NCBI GenBank assembly: GCA_026397575.1
Contig: JAPLUP010000684.1
Span: forward strand, 1-6,481
Direction of reading: 5' to 3'
Length of the DNA: 6,481 nt
Origin: Candidatus Zixiibacteriota bacterium
GTDB taxonomy: Bacteria; Zixibacteria; MSB-5A5; CAIYYT01
Shown here: piece after piece, positions 1-4,871 of the stretch
Layout of the letters: each line of letters begins with the position of its first letter
How positions within the stretch are numbered: position 1 is the stretch's first letter
Program-made: the position numbers and the translations under genes
The notes under the pieces: generated by a model
What the model saw: only the letters and a program-made list of their open reading frames with translations
Database searches by the model: none
What the model was told of the DNA's origin: nothing

Positions 1-116
1 TCGGTGTTCTCGTGGTATCATCTCCTCTAACGGCGGTAGGAAAATCAACCGTTGCTGTCTGTTATCTCTCTTTGTCTGCATCACCTAATACAATCTGTCC
101 CATGCCACTTCCAAAA

Positions 117-134
117 GGACTTTTTCAACAGTCC
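117..134 (-). terminator. Possible weak intrinsic terminator of the minus-strand peptidase transcript
   Basis: GGACT (117-121) and AGTCC (130-134) form a 5-bp stem with an 8-base loop. Read on the minus strand, the stem is followed directly by TTTT (116-113). It lies about 150 bases past the stop codon of the peptidase gene. The stem is short, so termination would be weak. The same sequence may instead be part of a dispersed repeat. Confidence 0.3.
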
Positions 135-137
135 CGA

Positions 138-155
138 AAGCTGGAATCCAGGCTT
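138..155. repeat. REP-like inverted repeat
   Basis: AAGC-TGGA (138-145) pairs with TCCA-GCTT (147-155, one bulged G at 151) around a single A. The core, CGAAAGCTGGAATCCAG, resembles from memory the CGAAAGCGGGAATCCAG palindromes scattered between genes in many environmental bacterial genomes. Membership of such a family is inferred, because only one copy is visible here. Confidence 0.3.
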
Positions 156-282
156 AGTTCATCGGCGCGAATCGAATATCAAAACACGATCGGAAACCCA
201 AGATCAAACAGGCCAACCATCCGCCCGCGGGAGCTGACGGCCTAGGCCCGCTTGTTCTTTGACATTGTGAATACGACGGACT

Positions 283-1716
283 CTACCGCGTCTCGGTTAT
301 CTTGCGAGTGGATTCCCACATCGGATCCCAGGGCGGAAGCATCGTCGGCTTGGTGTCGAGGATGCTGAGCACTTCTTTCGGCAGGTATTTCTTGTCGATG
401 ATGACGATGTAGACATACTCATTGAACCAATCGTCGTACATCGTCCACCAGCCGCTATCACCACGTGCCGTACCCCAGCTATTCTCGACCTTCCATTTCG
501 TCGCTTTGCCGTTGGTGGTATCGACACCGGTTATGACCATGGCGTGATTGGGTGAGCTGTCGCGATACTTGATCCGCTCTTCTTTGGTCAAGCCGACATT
601 CATGCCATAGACCGAATTGAAGTCGTAAATGCCTTCTTCCATAATGCCTTTGCCGTTGGCGCCATACTGGCTTTTGCCGACATCGCAGGCAAACCAGACC
701 GGTTCATCGGCCAACACCGCGCCAAGAGCGTAGCGCTTAAGACTGTCGATCGGGAGGTTGATAAAGGTCAGGTCTTCTTTGTCATAGAAATTGCGGCTGT
801 CTTCAAAGCGAAACAGCTTGAAGTAATCCTTCCCCGGATAGTTGAAAGTGCAGATCGAATTCGACAAAGGCAAACCGATAACGTCTTTGTAAAACTGCAC
901 AGGCGTAAATTCTTTCGCCAGTGACGGAATCGAATCCTTACCGACATAACGCCAAACAAACTTCTGCGGCGGTTCACCAAAGTTCATTGCGACGATCTTG
1001 TAGACCTCGGCGAGCATTCTTTCCTTTTCGACGCGAAGCTGCTGGGCACTCTCGCCCCTTTGGAACATCGTGCGCAACGCTGAAGCATCCTGCCGCAGTT
1101 TGCGATATAGTATGGTGTTAAGACTGCCGCTATTGGCACTGGCATAGGTCTCCGGCATGACTTCCTCGGGGACAACACCGTATTTCTCGACCAGATCGAC
1201 AACATACGACCACCAGCCACCATCGCCGCAGGGCTCCCGTATCACTGTCACCAGTTCCCGGTCGTCGGCATCGCGACCGGCCAGCTCAATCATCTTCTCC
1301 AGAAACACGTTCGACTTTTCCAGCTTATCCCAGAAGAATAGATAGTTGGGCGACAGCTTGAACGTGGCAATCGAGAACTTGTTGACCACGGTTGGGCGCA
1401 AAGTATTGAGACCGGCGAACATCCAGCATCGCCCTGTGGACTGCTGGTTCATAATGTCACCGACTTTGAGTTCCTTGCTGAAGATGTTGTTGTGCGCGAT
1501 CAGCTTGTCGCGGTTGACGGCAAGCGCATTGATATCATTTGCCGTGAGCGCGTTATAGATCGCCAAGTCTTTGGCGTCACGCTTATAACTGTTGCGGAGT
1601 TGGTCAATTAGGTCGGTGGTCAATCCGCCATCATCTTTGGGCGCGGCCAAGACGGTGACTGAGATAGCTGTCACCAGCAGAACGACCAGCGTTGGCACGA
1701 TGTTTCTGATTTTCAC
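283..1716 (-). CDS. Secreted C1B-family cysteine peptidase (bleomycin hydrolase / aminopeptidase C-like)
   Basis: This 477-aa protein belongs to papain-like peptidase family C1B (PepC, bleomycin hydrolase, Gal6), whose members are typically hexameric aminopeptidases with an internal active-site chamber. The catalytic set is complete: oxyanion glutamine Q91 and nucleophile C97 in NQQSTGRCWMFAGLN, H391 in SPNHAMVITGVD, and N412 in VENSWG. The C-terminal family signature LPPWDPM is at 460-466. Unlike the usual cytoplasmic PepC, it opens with a signal peptide (residues 1-24: basic start, hydrophobic core, VLA before the likely cut), so it should work in the periplasm or outside the cell. The start is GTG, set by AGGAG (1727-1723) six bases upstream. 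About 11 residues follow the WDPM signature, beyond where PepC proteins normally end; in this family the C-terminus lies in the active-site cleft and sets exopeptidase specificity. It follows purE on the same strand after 95 bases. The family call is firm, the substrate unknown. Confidence 0.93.
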   Translation of the reverse strand: MKIRNIVPTLVVLLVTAISVTVLAAPKDDGGLTTDLIDQLRNSYKRDAKDLAIYNALTANDINALAVNRDKLIAHNNIFSKELKVGDIMNQQSTGRCWMFAGLNTLRPTVVNKFSIATFKLSPNYLFFWDKLEKSNVFLEKMIELAGRDADDRELVTVIREPCGDGGWWSYVVDLVEKYGVVPEEVMPETYASANSGSLNTILYRKLRQDASALRTMFQRGESAQQLRVEKERMLAEVYKIVAMNFGEPPQKFVWRYVGKDSIPSLAKEFTPVQFYKDVIGLPLSNSICTFNYPGKDYFKLFRFEDSRNFYDKEDLTFINLPIDSLKRYALGAVLADEPVWFACDVGKSQYGANGKGIMEEGIYDFNSVYGMNVGLTKEERIKYRDSSPNHAMVITGVDTTNGKATKWKVENSWGTARGDSGWWTMYDDWFNEYVYIVIIDKKYLPKEVLSILDTKPTMLPPWDPMWESTRKITETR

Positions 1717-1764
1717 GAGGTACTCCTACTTGTCTGAATGCTGGAAACGTCAATTAGTGAAGAC

Positions 1765-1789
1765 CAGACCGCACCGCAATTGCAGTCTG
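1765..1789. repeat. Intergenic hairpin between purE and the peptidase gene
   Basis: CAGACCGC (1765-1772) and GCAGTCTG (1782-1789) can pair over 8 bp; on the minus strand one pair is a G-T wobble. The loop is 9 bases. No T-run follows on the minus strand, so this is not a standard intrinsic terminator. It may act as an mRNA processing or stabilising hairpin between the two genes, or it may be incidental. Confidence 0.3.
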
Positions 1790-1811
1790 CGCCCTCGGCC
1801 GATCCGTGACA

Positions 1812-2300
1812 TCACACCTTCTTCGCCAAGACGTCCTTGCGTATTTGAGTTTTGTACGCCTTGAATTTGTCAAGGAGCTTGCCGTCGCCGACGCCCAGGA
1901 TTTGCACCGCCAGCAGTCCGGCATTGAAAGCGCCACCGATTGCCACCGTCGCTACCGGAACGCCCTTGGGCATTTGTACAGTTGCTAGTAGCGCGTCCTG
2001 TCCCAAAAGTGATCCCGAAGCCAATGGCACACCGATGATCGGCAGCTCGGTCTGAGCAGCCAGAGCGCCGGCAAGATGTGCTGCCATTCCCGCTCCGGCG
2101 ATAATCACCCGGATGCCACGTTTGCGGGCAGACTGGGCATAGGCAGCGGCTTCCGCAGGTGTGCGATGCGCAGAGATGACTTTCAGTTCGCATGGGACAG
2201 CGAACTTATCCAGCGCCTCAGCAGCTTGTTTCATCACCGGCAGATCAGAATCGCTCCCCATGACGATGGCTACTAATGGAGTTGTTTTTGCTTTGGCCAT
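1812..2300 (-). CDS. purE: N5-carboxyaminoimidazole ribonucleotide mutase PurE (class I)
   Basis: PurE moves the carboxyl group of N5-CAIR to give 4-carboxy-5-aminoimidazole ribonucleotide in de novo purine synthesis, in the cytoplasm. The 162-aa length is normal for the family. Visible motifs are the phosphate-binding MGSDSD (14-19), SAHRTP (43-48, with catalytic H45), AGAGMAAHL (68-76), the PIIGVPL strand (87-93), [13 protein letters not shown] (109-121) and the closing [10 protein letters not shown] helix (126-135). Class I PurE normally works with the ATP-dependent PurK, which makes N5-CAIR. No purK is in the window, so it must lie elsewhere or be replaced. The ATG is backed by CGGAG (2313-2309) eight bases upstream. 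A promoter at 2375-2403 fits a short leader. Confidence 0.96.
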   Translation of the reverse strand: MAKAKTTPLVAIVMGSDSDLPVMKQAAEALDKFAVPCELKVISAHRTPAEAAAYAQSARKRGIRVIIAGAGMAAHLAGALAAQTELPIIGVPLASGSLLGQDALLATVQMPKGVPVATVAIGGAFNAGLLAVQILGVGDGKLLDKFKAYKTQIRKDVLAKKV

Positions 2301-2334
2301 TTGTGTTGCTCCGTTTTAAGCCCTCACCCCTGAA

Positions 2335-2360
2335 CCCTTCTCCTATATGTAGGGAGAGGG
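2335..2360. repeat. REP-like palindrome in the purE leader
   Basis: CCCTTCTCCTA (2335-2345) and TAGGGAGAGGG (2350-2360) form an 11-position stem with one mismatch and a 4-base loop. Together with the C-rich run just before it (2320-2330), it resembles the CCCTCTCCC...GGGAGAGGG palindromes found between genes in many bacterial genomes (from memory; only one copy is visible). It lies inside the predicted purE 5' UTR, about 20 bases upstream of the ribosome binding site, and would form a stable hairpin in that mRNA. Confidence 0.5.
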
Positions 2361-2374
2361 CAAGTATCATAGCC

Positions 2375-2403
2375 AATAAAGCTCGAACAAGGCGCTGAGT
2401 CAA
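2375..2403 (-). promoter_or_regulatory. Predicted sigma70-type promoter of purE
   Basis: On the minus strand TTGACT (2403-2398, 5 of 6 to consensus) is followed by a 17-base spacer and TTTATT (2380-2375, 4 of 6). Transcription would start near 2368, giving a purE leader of about 70 bases. Nothing else upstream of purE pairs two boxes at proper spacing; a lone TATGAT at 2371-2366 has no -35 partner. Confidence 0.45.
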
Positions 2404-2416
2404 GACAGAGTCTTGA
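2400..2416. promoter_or_regulatory. Candidate operator: perfect inverted repeat on the purE -35 box
   Basis: TCAAGAC-AGA-GTCTTGA is a perfect 7-bp inverted repeat with a 3-base centre. Its left half shares four bases with the predicted -35 box of purE, the usual position for a repressor that blocks RNA polymerase. It has no T-run and sits upstream of the start of transcription, so it is not a terminator. The regulator is unknown; it does not match the E. coli PurR box as I remember it (ACGCAAACGTTTGCGT). Confidence 0.35.
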
Positions 2417-2420
2417 GAGA

Positions 2421-2536
2421 CAGGCACTTTCGTTGGTCTTGGGCTAATGAAGGGGCAGCTACAACGAGCCTGGAATCGGGTTCGGTTGCACCGTCGGTCA
2501 GCCGTGAATTTGTCTGGTTCAGCCTAAACTTTCTGC
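2421..2536. other. Divergent intergenic region between purE and rsgA promoters
   Basis: This is the stretch between two divergent predicted promoters. I see no gene, tRNA or clear repeat in it. It may carry regulatory sites for either side, but none can be named. Confidence 0.5.
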
Positions 2537-2565
2537 TTGACCGGCCGTAAACACTTATGTAGATT
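2537..2565 (+). promoter_or_regulatory. Predicted sigma70-type promoter of the leader / rsgA operon
   Basis: TTGACC (2537-2542, 5 of 6 to consensus), a 17-base spacer and TAGATT (2560-2565, 4 of 6). Transcription would start near 2572. That places the mini-ORF, the nested inverted repeats and the terminator all inside one leader of about 150 nt. Confidence 0.55.
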
Positions 2566-2571
2566 TGGGTA

Positions 2572-2720
2572 AGACCGAATGCGCTTTGCGTTAGCGGAAA
2601 GGAGAGTTTGCTATGTTGGATATTGCGATGATCAGGAGGAGAGCAGAATAATATCCCGCGCGTTTGCGCACTCTAACGATGAACTCTTTTTTTCGCAGAC
2701 ACTTGGGTGTCTGCGTTTTT
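2572..2720 (+). ncRNA. Structured leader RNA or small RNA upstream of the rsgA operon
   Basis: A short unit bounded by a good promoter and a strong intrinsic terminator. It holds nested inverted repeats: GGATATT (2618-2624) with AATATCC (2650-2656), enclosed by 2603-2611 with 2666-2674 (8 of 9 positions pair, one as a wobble). The outer stem covers part of the mini-ORF's ribosome binding site, and the mini-ORF stop codon lies in the inner stem, so translation would disturb both stems. This fits an attenuator controlling the downstream genes. It could equally be an independent small RNA. It matches no riboswitch class I know, and the exact ends are inferred. Confidence 0.45.
2613..2651 (+). 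CDS. Putative 12-aa leader peptide (MLDIAMIRRRAE)
   Basis: The ATG has a strong Shine-Dalgarno site, AAGGAG (2599-2604), eight bases upstream, and the frame closes with TAA after 12 codons. Three arginine codons in a row (AGG AGG AGA, 2634-2642) are of the rarely used type and could slow ribosomes, as the control codons of attenuator leaders do. The AGGAGGAG they form also resembles a Shine-Dalgarno site and may itself cause pausing. It lies inside the leader RNA, before the terminator. Whether the peptide is made, or matters, is inference. It is too short to test by family. Confidence 0.35.
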   Translation: MLDIAMIRRRAE

Positions 2721-2724
2721 ATTT
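2694..2724 (+). terminator. Intrinsic terminator / attenuator hairpin
   Basis: CGCAGACAC (2694-2702) and GTGTCTGCG (2707-2715) form a perfect 9-bp stem around a TTGG loop, followed directly by TTTTTATTT. This is a classic rho-independent terminator. It sits just before the ribosome binding site (GGAG, 2725-2728) of the next gene, so any expression from the promoter at 2537-2565 must read through it. That position is typical of attenuation rather than of the end of an unrelated gene. Confidence 0.85.
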
Positions 2725-2737
2725 GGAGATTACAGCC

Positions 2738-2947
2738 ATGCCAGATGGATTAAGCAAGAGAAAGATACAGGGTATCAAGAAAGCACTCAGTTACGACTAC
2801 TTGAAAGCGAAGGAGTCTAAAAAGAAAAGGCGTCAGGAAAAGGCGTTGCGCCAGAAATCTGAACGCCATAAATCTCGGCAACAGGAGGTCGAAGAGCTAT
2901 TGATCGACGCGAAAGAGAGTGAGACCGAAAACGGTGACGAACAATGA
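2738..2947 (+). CDS. Small basic protein of unknown function, coupled to RsgA
   Basis: A 69-aa protein that I do not recognise. It has no membrane segment and no signal peptide. Residues 7-50 are packed with lysine and arginine (SKRKIQGIKKAL, then KESKKKRRQEKALRQKSERHKSRQQ) and should form one long helix; residues 50-69 are strongly acidic. A Lys/Arg-rich helix with an acidic tail suits binding to RNA or to the ribosome (inference). The ATG at 2738 is chosen because GGAG (2725-2728) lies nine bases upstream. The frame stays open back to 2579, but a longer protein would be encoded across the terminator stem. Its TGA overlaps the ATG of rsgA, so the two are probably translated together, which supports both the gene and a role near ribosome assembly. 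bS21-like proteins have similar size and charge, but I see no real bS21 signature. Confidence 0.75.
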   Translation: MPDGLSKRKIQGIKKALSYDYLKAKESKKKRRQEKALRQKSERHKSRQQEVEELLIDAKESETENGDEQ

Positions 2948-3840
2948 CGGGCAGGGTGATTCGCTCTAAGGGCAGGCTCTTCACTGTGCTCACCGATGGC
3001 AAGGAGTATCAGTGTGAAGTGCTCGGCAAGGCCAAGCGCGAAAAAGGGCATTCACCAGTGGCGGTTGGCGATTTGGTAGACTTTATGCCATCTGCCGATG
3101 GTTCAGGAGGAATCGAGCTTGTGCACCCGCGCAAGACGAAATTCTCTCGTCCTCGGGTGGGTGAAGAGACCAAGGGAACAGAGCAAGTCATTGTCGCCAA
3201 TGTAGATCAGATGGTTATTGTCGGCAGCGTCCGGCAACCTGAACTCAAATTACACCTTGTTGACAGATTTATGGTGGCCGCTCAGAAGGGGGGTCTCAAA
3301 CCGATCGTCGTAATCAATAAGGTGGACCTGCAACATAAGCACGATCTCAAGCGTATTAGAAGCATTTACGAGTCGGTGGAGACGCCAGTCATCCTGGCGT
3401 CGTGTGTAGATGGCAGAGGCATTGATGAATTGCGGGAGTTACTTCACGACCACGAATCGATTTTCGTCGGACATTCGGGAACTGGCAAATCGACACTGCT
3501 AAACCGGCTTCAGCCCGGTTTGGCGTTGAGAACCTCCGAGATTTCGGAGTCGACAGCCAAAGGCACCCATACGACGACTTCGGTGGAATTGTTCGTGCTC
3601 GATTCCGGCGGCTTTGTTGTCGACAGCCCCGGATTGAAGGTGTTGGGGATTTGGGATCTCGAATTGGATGAGTTGCAGACGTACTTCCCGGAATTTGAGA
3701 AGTACTTAGGACACTGTAAATTCAGCTGCTGCTCTCACCTCCACGAGCCGGAATGTGTTATCAGAAAGGCAGTTAGCGAAGGTCAGATTTTTCCGGAGCG
3801 TTTTGAAAGCTATGAGAGGCTGTACCAAGGACTGAAATGA
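2944..3840 (+). CDS. rsgA: Ribosome small subunit-dependent GTPase RsgA (YjeQ/EngC)
   Basis: RsgA is a circularly permuted GTPase that checks late 30S subunit maturation and leaves the finished subunit on GTP hydrolysis. The 298-aa protein shows the family order: N-terminal OB fold (about 1-70), then G4 NKVD (125-128), G5-like ASC (152-154), G1/P-loop GHSGTGKST (176-184), switch GTHTTT (207-212), G3 DSPG (227-230), and a C-terminal zinc knuckle with C258, C263, H265 and C271 in the C-x4-C-x-H-x5-C pattern. Minor departures are GHSGTGKS for the common GPSGVGKS, DSPG for DTPG, and an extra cysteine beside a zinc ligand (C262). All residues needed for activity appear present. The ATG overlaps the stop of the upstream small gene and has only a modest Shine-Dalgarno (GGTGA, 2933-2937), as expected with translational coupling. 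The upstream attenuator probably sets its level. Confidence 0.96.
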   Translation: MTGRVIRSKGRLFTVLTDGKEYQCEVLGKAKREKGHSPVAVGDLVDFMPSADGSGGIELVHPRKTKFSRPRVGEETKGTEQVIVANVDQMVIVGSVRQPELKLHLVDRFMVAAQKGGLKPIVVINKVDLQHKHDLKRIRSIYESVETPVILASCVDGRGIDELRELLHDHESIFVGHSGTGKSTLLNRLQPGLALRTSEISESTAKGTHTTTSVELFVLDSGGFVVDSPGLKVLGIWDLELDELQTYFPEFEKYLGHCKFSCCSHLHEPECVIRKAVSEGQIFPERFESYERLYQGLK

Positions 3841-3856
3841 CTGAAAAATCGTCTGT

Positions 3857-3876
3857 TTTAATCGCATAAGATTAAA
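3857..3876 (+). terminator. Possible weak terminator after rsgA
   Basis: TTTAATC (3857-3863) and GATTAAA (3870-3876) form a perfect 7-bp but AT-rich stem with a 6-base loop, starting 17 bases after the rsgA stop. No clean T-run follows; T-rich sequence begins only about 15 bases later. It is placed where a terminator is expected, but its strength is doubtful. Confidence 0.3.
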
Positions 3877-4007
3877 GCGGATATGGCCTTTTCAATCTTT
3901 TCTAAAGTTTTTGTTGATTTGATTCGTGAGCAGGGTCACCCTTAGGACAGCCTACGTGGCTATGCTTTTGGATTATTGCGGAGGAAAGTGACAACTCAGG
4001 ATCAAGA

Positions 4008-4063
4008 TGACGCTTCGGCGCATGACGAAGGGTTTCGTGGCGTCAGACGCGGCTCAAACCGCG
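4008..4063 (+). other. Cluster of three small hairpins, possible structured RNA
   Basis: TGACGC (4008-4013) pairs with GCGTCA (4040-4045). Inside it, ACGAA (4025-4029) pairs with TTCGT (4034-4038) over a GGGT loop. Directly beside it, CGCGG (4048-4052) pairs with CCGCG (4059-4063). Such density in otherwise gene-free DNA suggests a folded transcript, but there is no match to a known riboswitch or RNA family that I can recognise. Chance stems of 5-6 bp are common, so confidence is low. Confidence 0.3.
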
Positions 4064-4230
4064 CCGGGATGTTTACGATGGTAGCAAAAGGCAGTGCCTC
4101 CAAAGCAATCAGTGGTGCAGGGTGTGACGCCAGAGATGTACAAGTGCCGCAGGGTAACTTACAGCAAGGCAAAGGATATAATGAAACCAGCTGTAAAATT
4201 TTGAAACAGATTGCCGATAGCTTTCATAAC

Positions 4231-4271
4231 AAATGCCGCCGTTTGGAAAAGGCCATTTGTCGTCTTTTTTT
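4231..4271 (+). terminator. Possible imperfect terminator in the gene-poor region
   Basis: AAATGCC (4231-4237) pairs with GGCCATTT (4251-4258) with one bulged C, loop of 13 bases. A run of seven T (4265-4271) follows after a 6-base gap. The gap and the large loop make it a poor intrinsic terminator, but it could end a transcript from the hairpin cluster at 4008-4063. Confidence 0.25.
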
Positions 4272-4339
4272 GTCTGTCATTTACAGGCATAGGAAGCATA
4301 TGTCTATTGGGTTAAGCGGAAGAGGAGCAAAGTTTTTTC

Positions 4340-4368
4340 TTGACAGGGGAAAACAAAGCTCGTACCAT
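4340..4368 (+). promoter_or_regulatory. Promoter-like sequence in the gene-poor region
   Basis: TTGACA (4340-4345, full match to the sigma70 -35 consensus), a 17-base spacer, then TACCAT (4363-4368, 4 of 6 to the -10 consensus). A transcript would start near 4375. With no gene close by, it would give either an untranslated RNA or a leader of about 500 nt for the Ig-repeat gene at 4872. Confidence 0.35.
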
Positions 4369-4681
4369 GACCACAAATTTTCTGGCGCCTTTCCGGCACG
4401 TGCGAAATTTCACTTGCGCGCTAAAGGGAAAGTCGTTAATTGCTGTTCCCATTTTTGGGGAGGGGCAAACGGGCCAGTAGCCGACTACGACGGCACTCGG
4501 TTTAGAAAGGCAGAGACCGGCAGACCGAATCAGGCTAACGAGAGCATCCCACGATTGAGGAGCCTCAGGGACGACAGGCCAGTTGGGGTTAGATTCATTC
4601 CCAGCGCATTTGGAAGAAGGAGAATTGAACATGTATTGTAATAGAGTGGCAGGCAGATGGAAAGAGGGGCGGGCGTATTGA

Positions 4682-4712
4682 CTAATCTGTTGTTGGCAAG
4701 AAAGAAGATTAG
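4682..4712. repeat. Inverted repeat upstream of the Ig-repeat gene
   Basis: CTAATCT (4682-4688) and AGATTAG (4706-4712) are a perfect 7-bp inverted repeat with 17 bases between the half-sites. It lies about 40 bases upstream of the 15-codon mini-ORF. It could be a protein-binding site with half-sites two helix turns apart, or a hairpin in the leader. A -35-like TTGACT (4678-4683) overlaps its left half but has no convincing -10 box. Confidence 0.3.
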
Positions 4713-4749
4713 AGGAACATTAACTCATTTAACTAAAAAAGGAGTAATC

Positions 4750-4797
4750 ATGGAAGATCTTCACCTGTGTGGGAGAGATTGGAAAGGAGGGTATTGA
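4750..4797 (+). CDS. Putative 15-aa leader peptide (MEDLHLCGRDWKGGY)
   Basis: The ATG sits five bases after a strong Shine-Dalgarno site, AAGGAG (4739-4744), inside an A-rich stretch, so ribosomes should start here if the region is transcribed. The frame stops after 15 codons at TGA (4795-4797). A second AAGGAGG (4784-4790) lies within it, and an ATG in frame with the large downstream protein follows at 4803. It may regulate the Ig-repeat gene by coupling or by occupying the site. No family can be assigned and it could be incidental. Confidence 0.3.
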   Translation: MEDLHLCGRDWKGGY

Positions 4798-4859
4798 ACG
4801 TAATGGAATTCAATGCCGAAAGAGAAATGAATCGAAAATTGACTAAACAACCTGTAACA

Positions 4860-4864
4860 GGGAG
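4860..4864 (+). promoter_or_regulatory. Ribosome binding site deciding the start of the Ig-repeat protein
   Basis: GGGAG lies seven bases before ATG 4872, and the protein then begins with a standard signal peptide. The competing in-frame ATG at 4803 has AAGGAGG twelve bases upstream, which is too far for best use, and would add 23 polar residues before the signal peptide. I therefore prefer 4872. Confidence 0.6.
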
Positions 4865-4871
4865 TTTTCGA

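Larger units (their letters stand above)
1..282. other. Intergenic stretch downstream of the peptidase gene, no gene seen
   Basis: I see no supportable gene here. The only longer open frame (12-245, plus) has no ribosome binding site, low-complexity composition, and reads through two hairpins. What can be seen is a hairpin pair at 117-155 and two adjacent perfect palindromes, CCCGCGGG (224-231) and GGCCTAGGCC (239-248). The peptidase gene ends at 283 on the minus strand, so this is its 3' flank. The far end may belong to a neighbour outside the window. Confidence 0.6.
3841..4737. other. Gene-poor region of about 0.9 kb between rsgA and the Ig-repeat gene
   Basis: I find no recognisable gene here. 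Contents are an AT-rich hairpin after rsgA (3857-3876), a hairpin cluster (4008-4063), a small hairpin AGGC-AGT-GCCT (4089-4099), a weak terminator-like hairpin (4231-4271), a promoter-like pair of boxes (4340-4368) and an inverted repeat (4682-4712). One plus-strand frame stays open from 3976 to 4641 (TTG start, no ribosome binding site; internal ATG at 4300 with weak AGGAA before it). A minus-strand frame is open across 4312-4632. The encoded sequences have no hydrophobic core pattern, domain or motif I know and are rich in Arg, Lys, Cys and His, as is usual for non-coding DNA. It could hold a structured RNA, a decayed gene or an orphan gene. Confidence 0.5.

Noticed and set aside
12..245. 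77-aa plus-strand open frame at the window start
   Set aside because: No ribosome binding site, composition unlike a protein, and it runs through a hairpin and a REP-like repeat.
2470..2500. tRNA T-arm-like GGGTTCGGTT
   Set aside because: No matching T-stem, anticodon arm or acceptor stem can be formed around it.
2613..2674. SRP (4.5S) RNA, because TCAGG and AGCAG occur close together (2632-2647)
   Set aside because: Only five bases separate the two motifs, so the conserved tetraloop helix between them cannot form.
2579..2737. N-terminal extension of the small gene to an ATG at 2579
   Set aside because: It would be coded through the terminator stem and T-run, has no ribosome binding site at 2579, and reads as unstructured sequence. 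The ATG at 2738 has a good Shine-Dalgarno site.
3978..4200. RNase P RNA, because GAGGAAAGT (3981) and AGCAAGGC (4163-4170) resemble conserved pieces
   Set aside because: The rest of the conserved core is absent, and the matching pieces are too short and too close together.
4582..4602. tRNA/tmRNA-like GGGGTTAGATTCATTCCC
   Set aside because: The loop is too long for a T-arm and no tRNA-like partner stems are present.
4803..4871. Start of the Ig-repeat protein at ATG 4803
   Set aside because: Shine-Dalgarno spacing of 12 bases is long, and it would place 23 polar residues before a standard signal peptide. Kept only as a possible alternative start.
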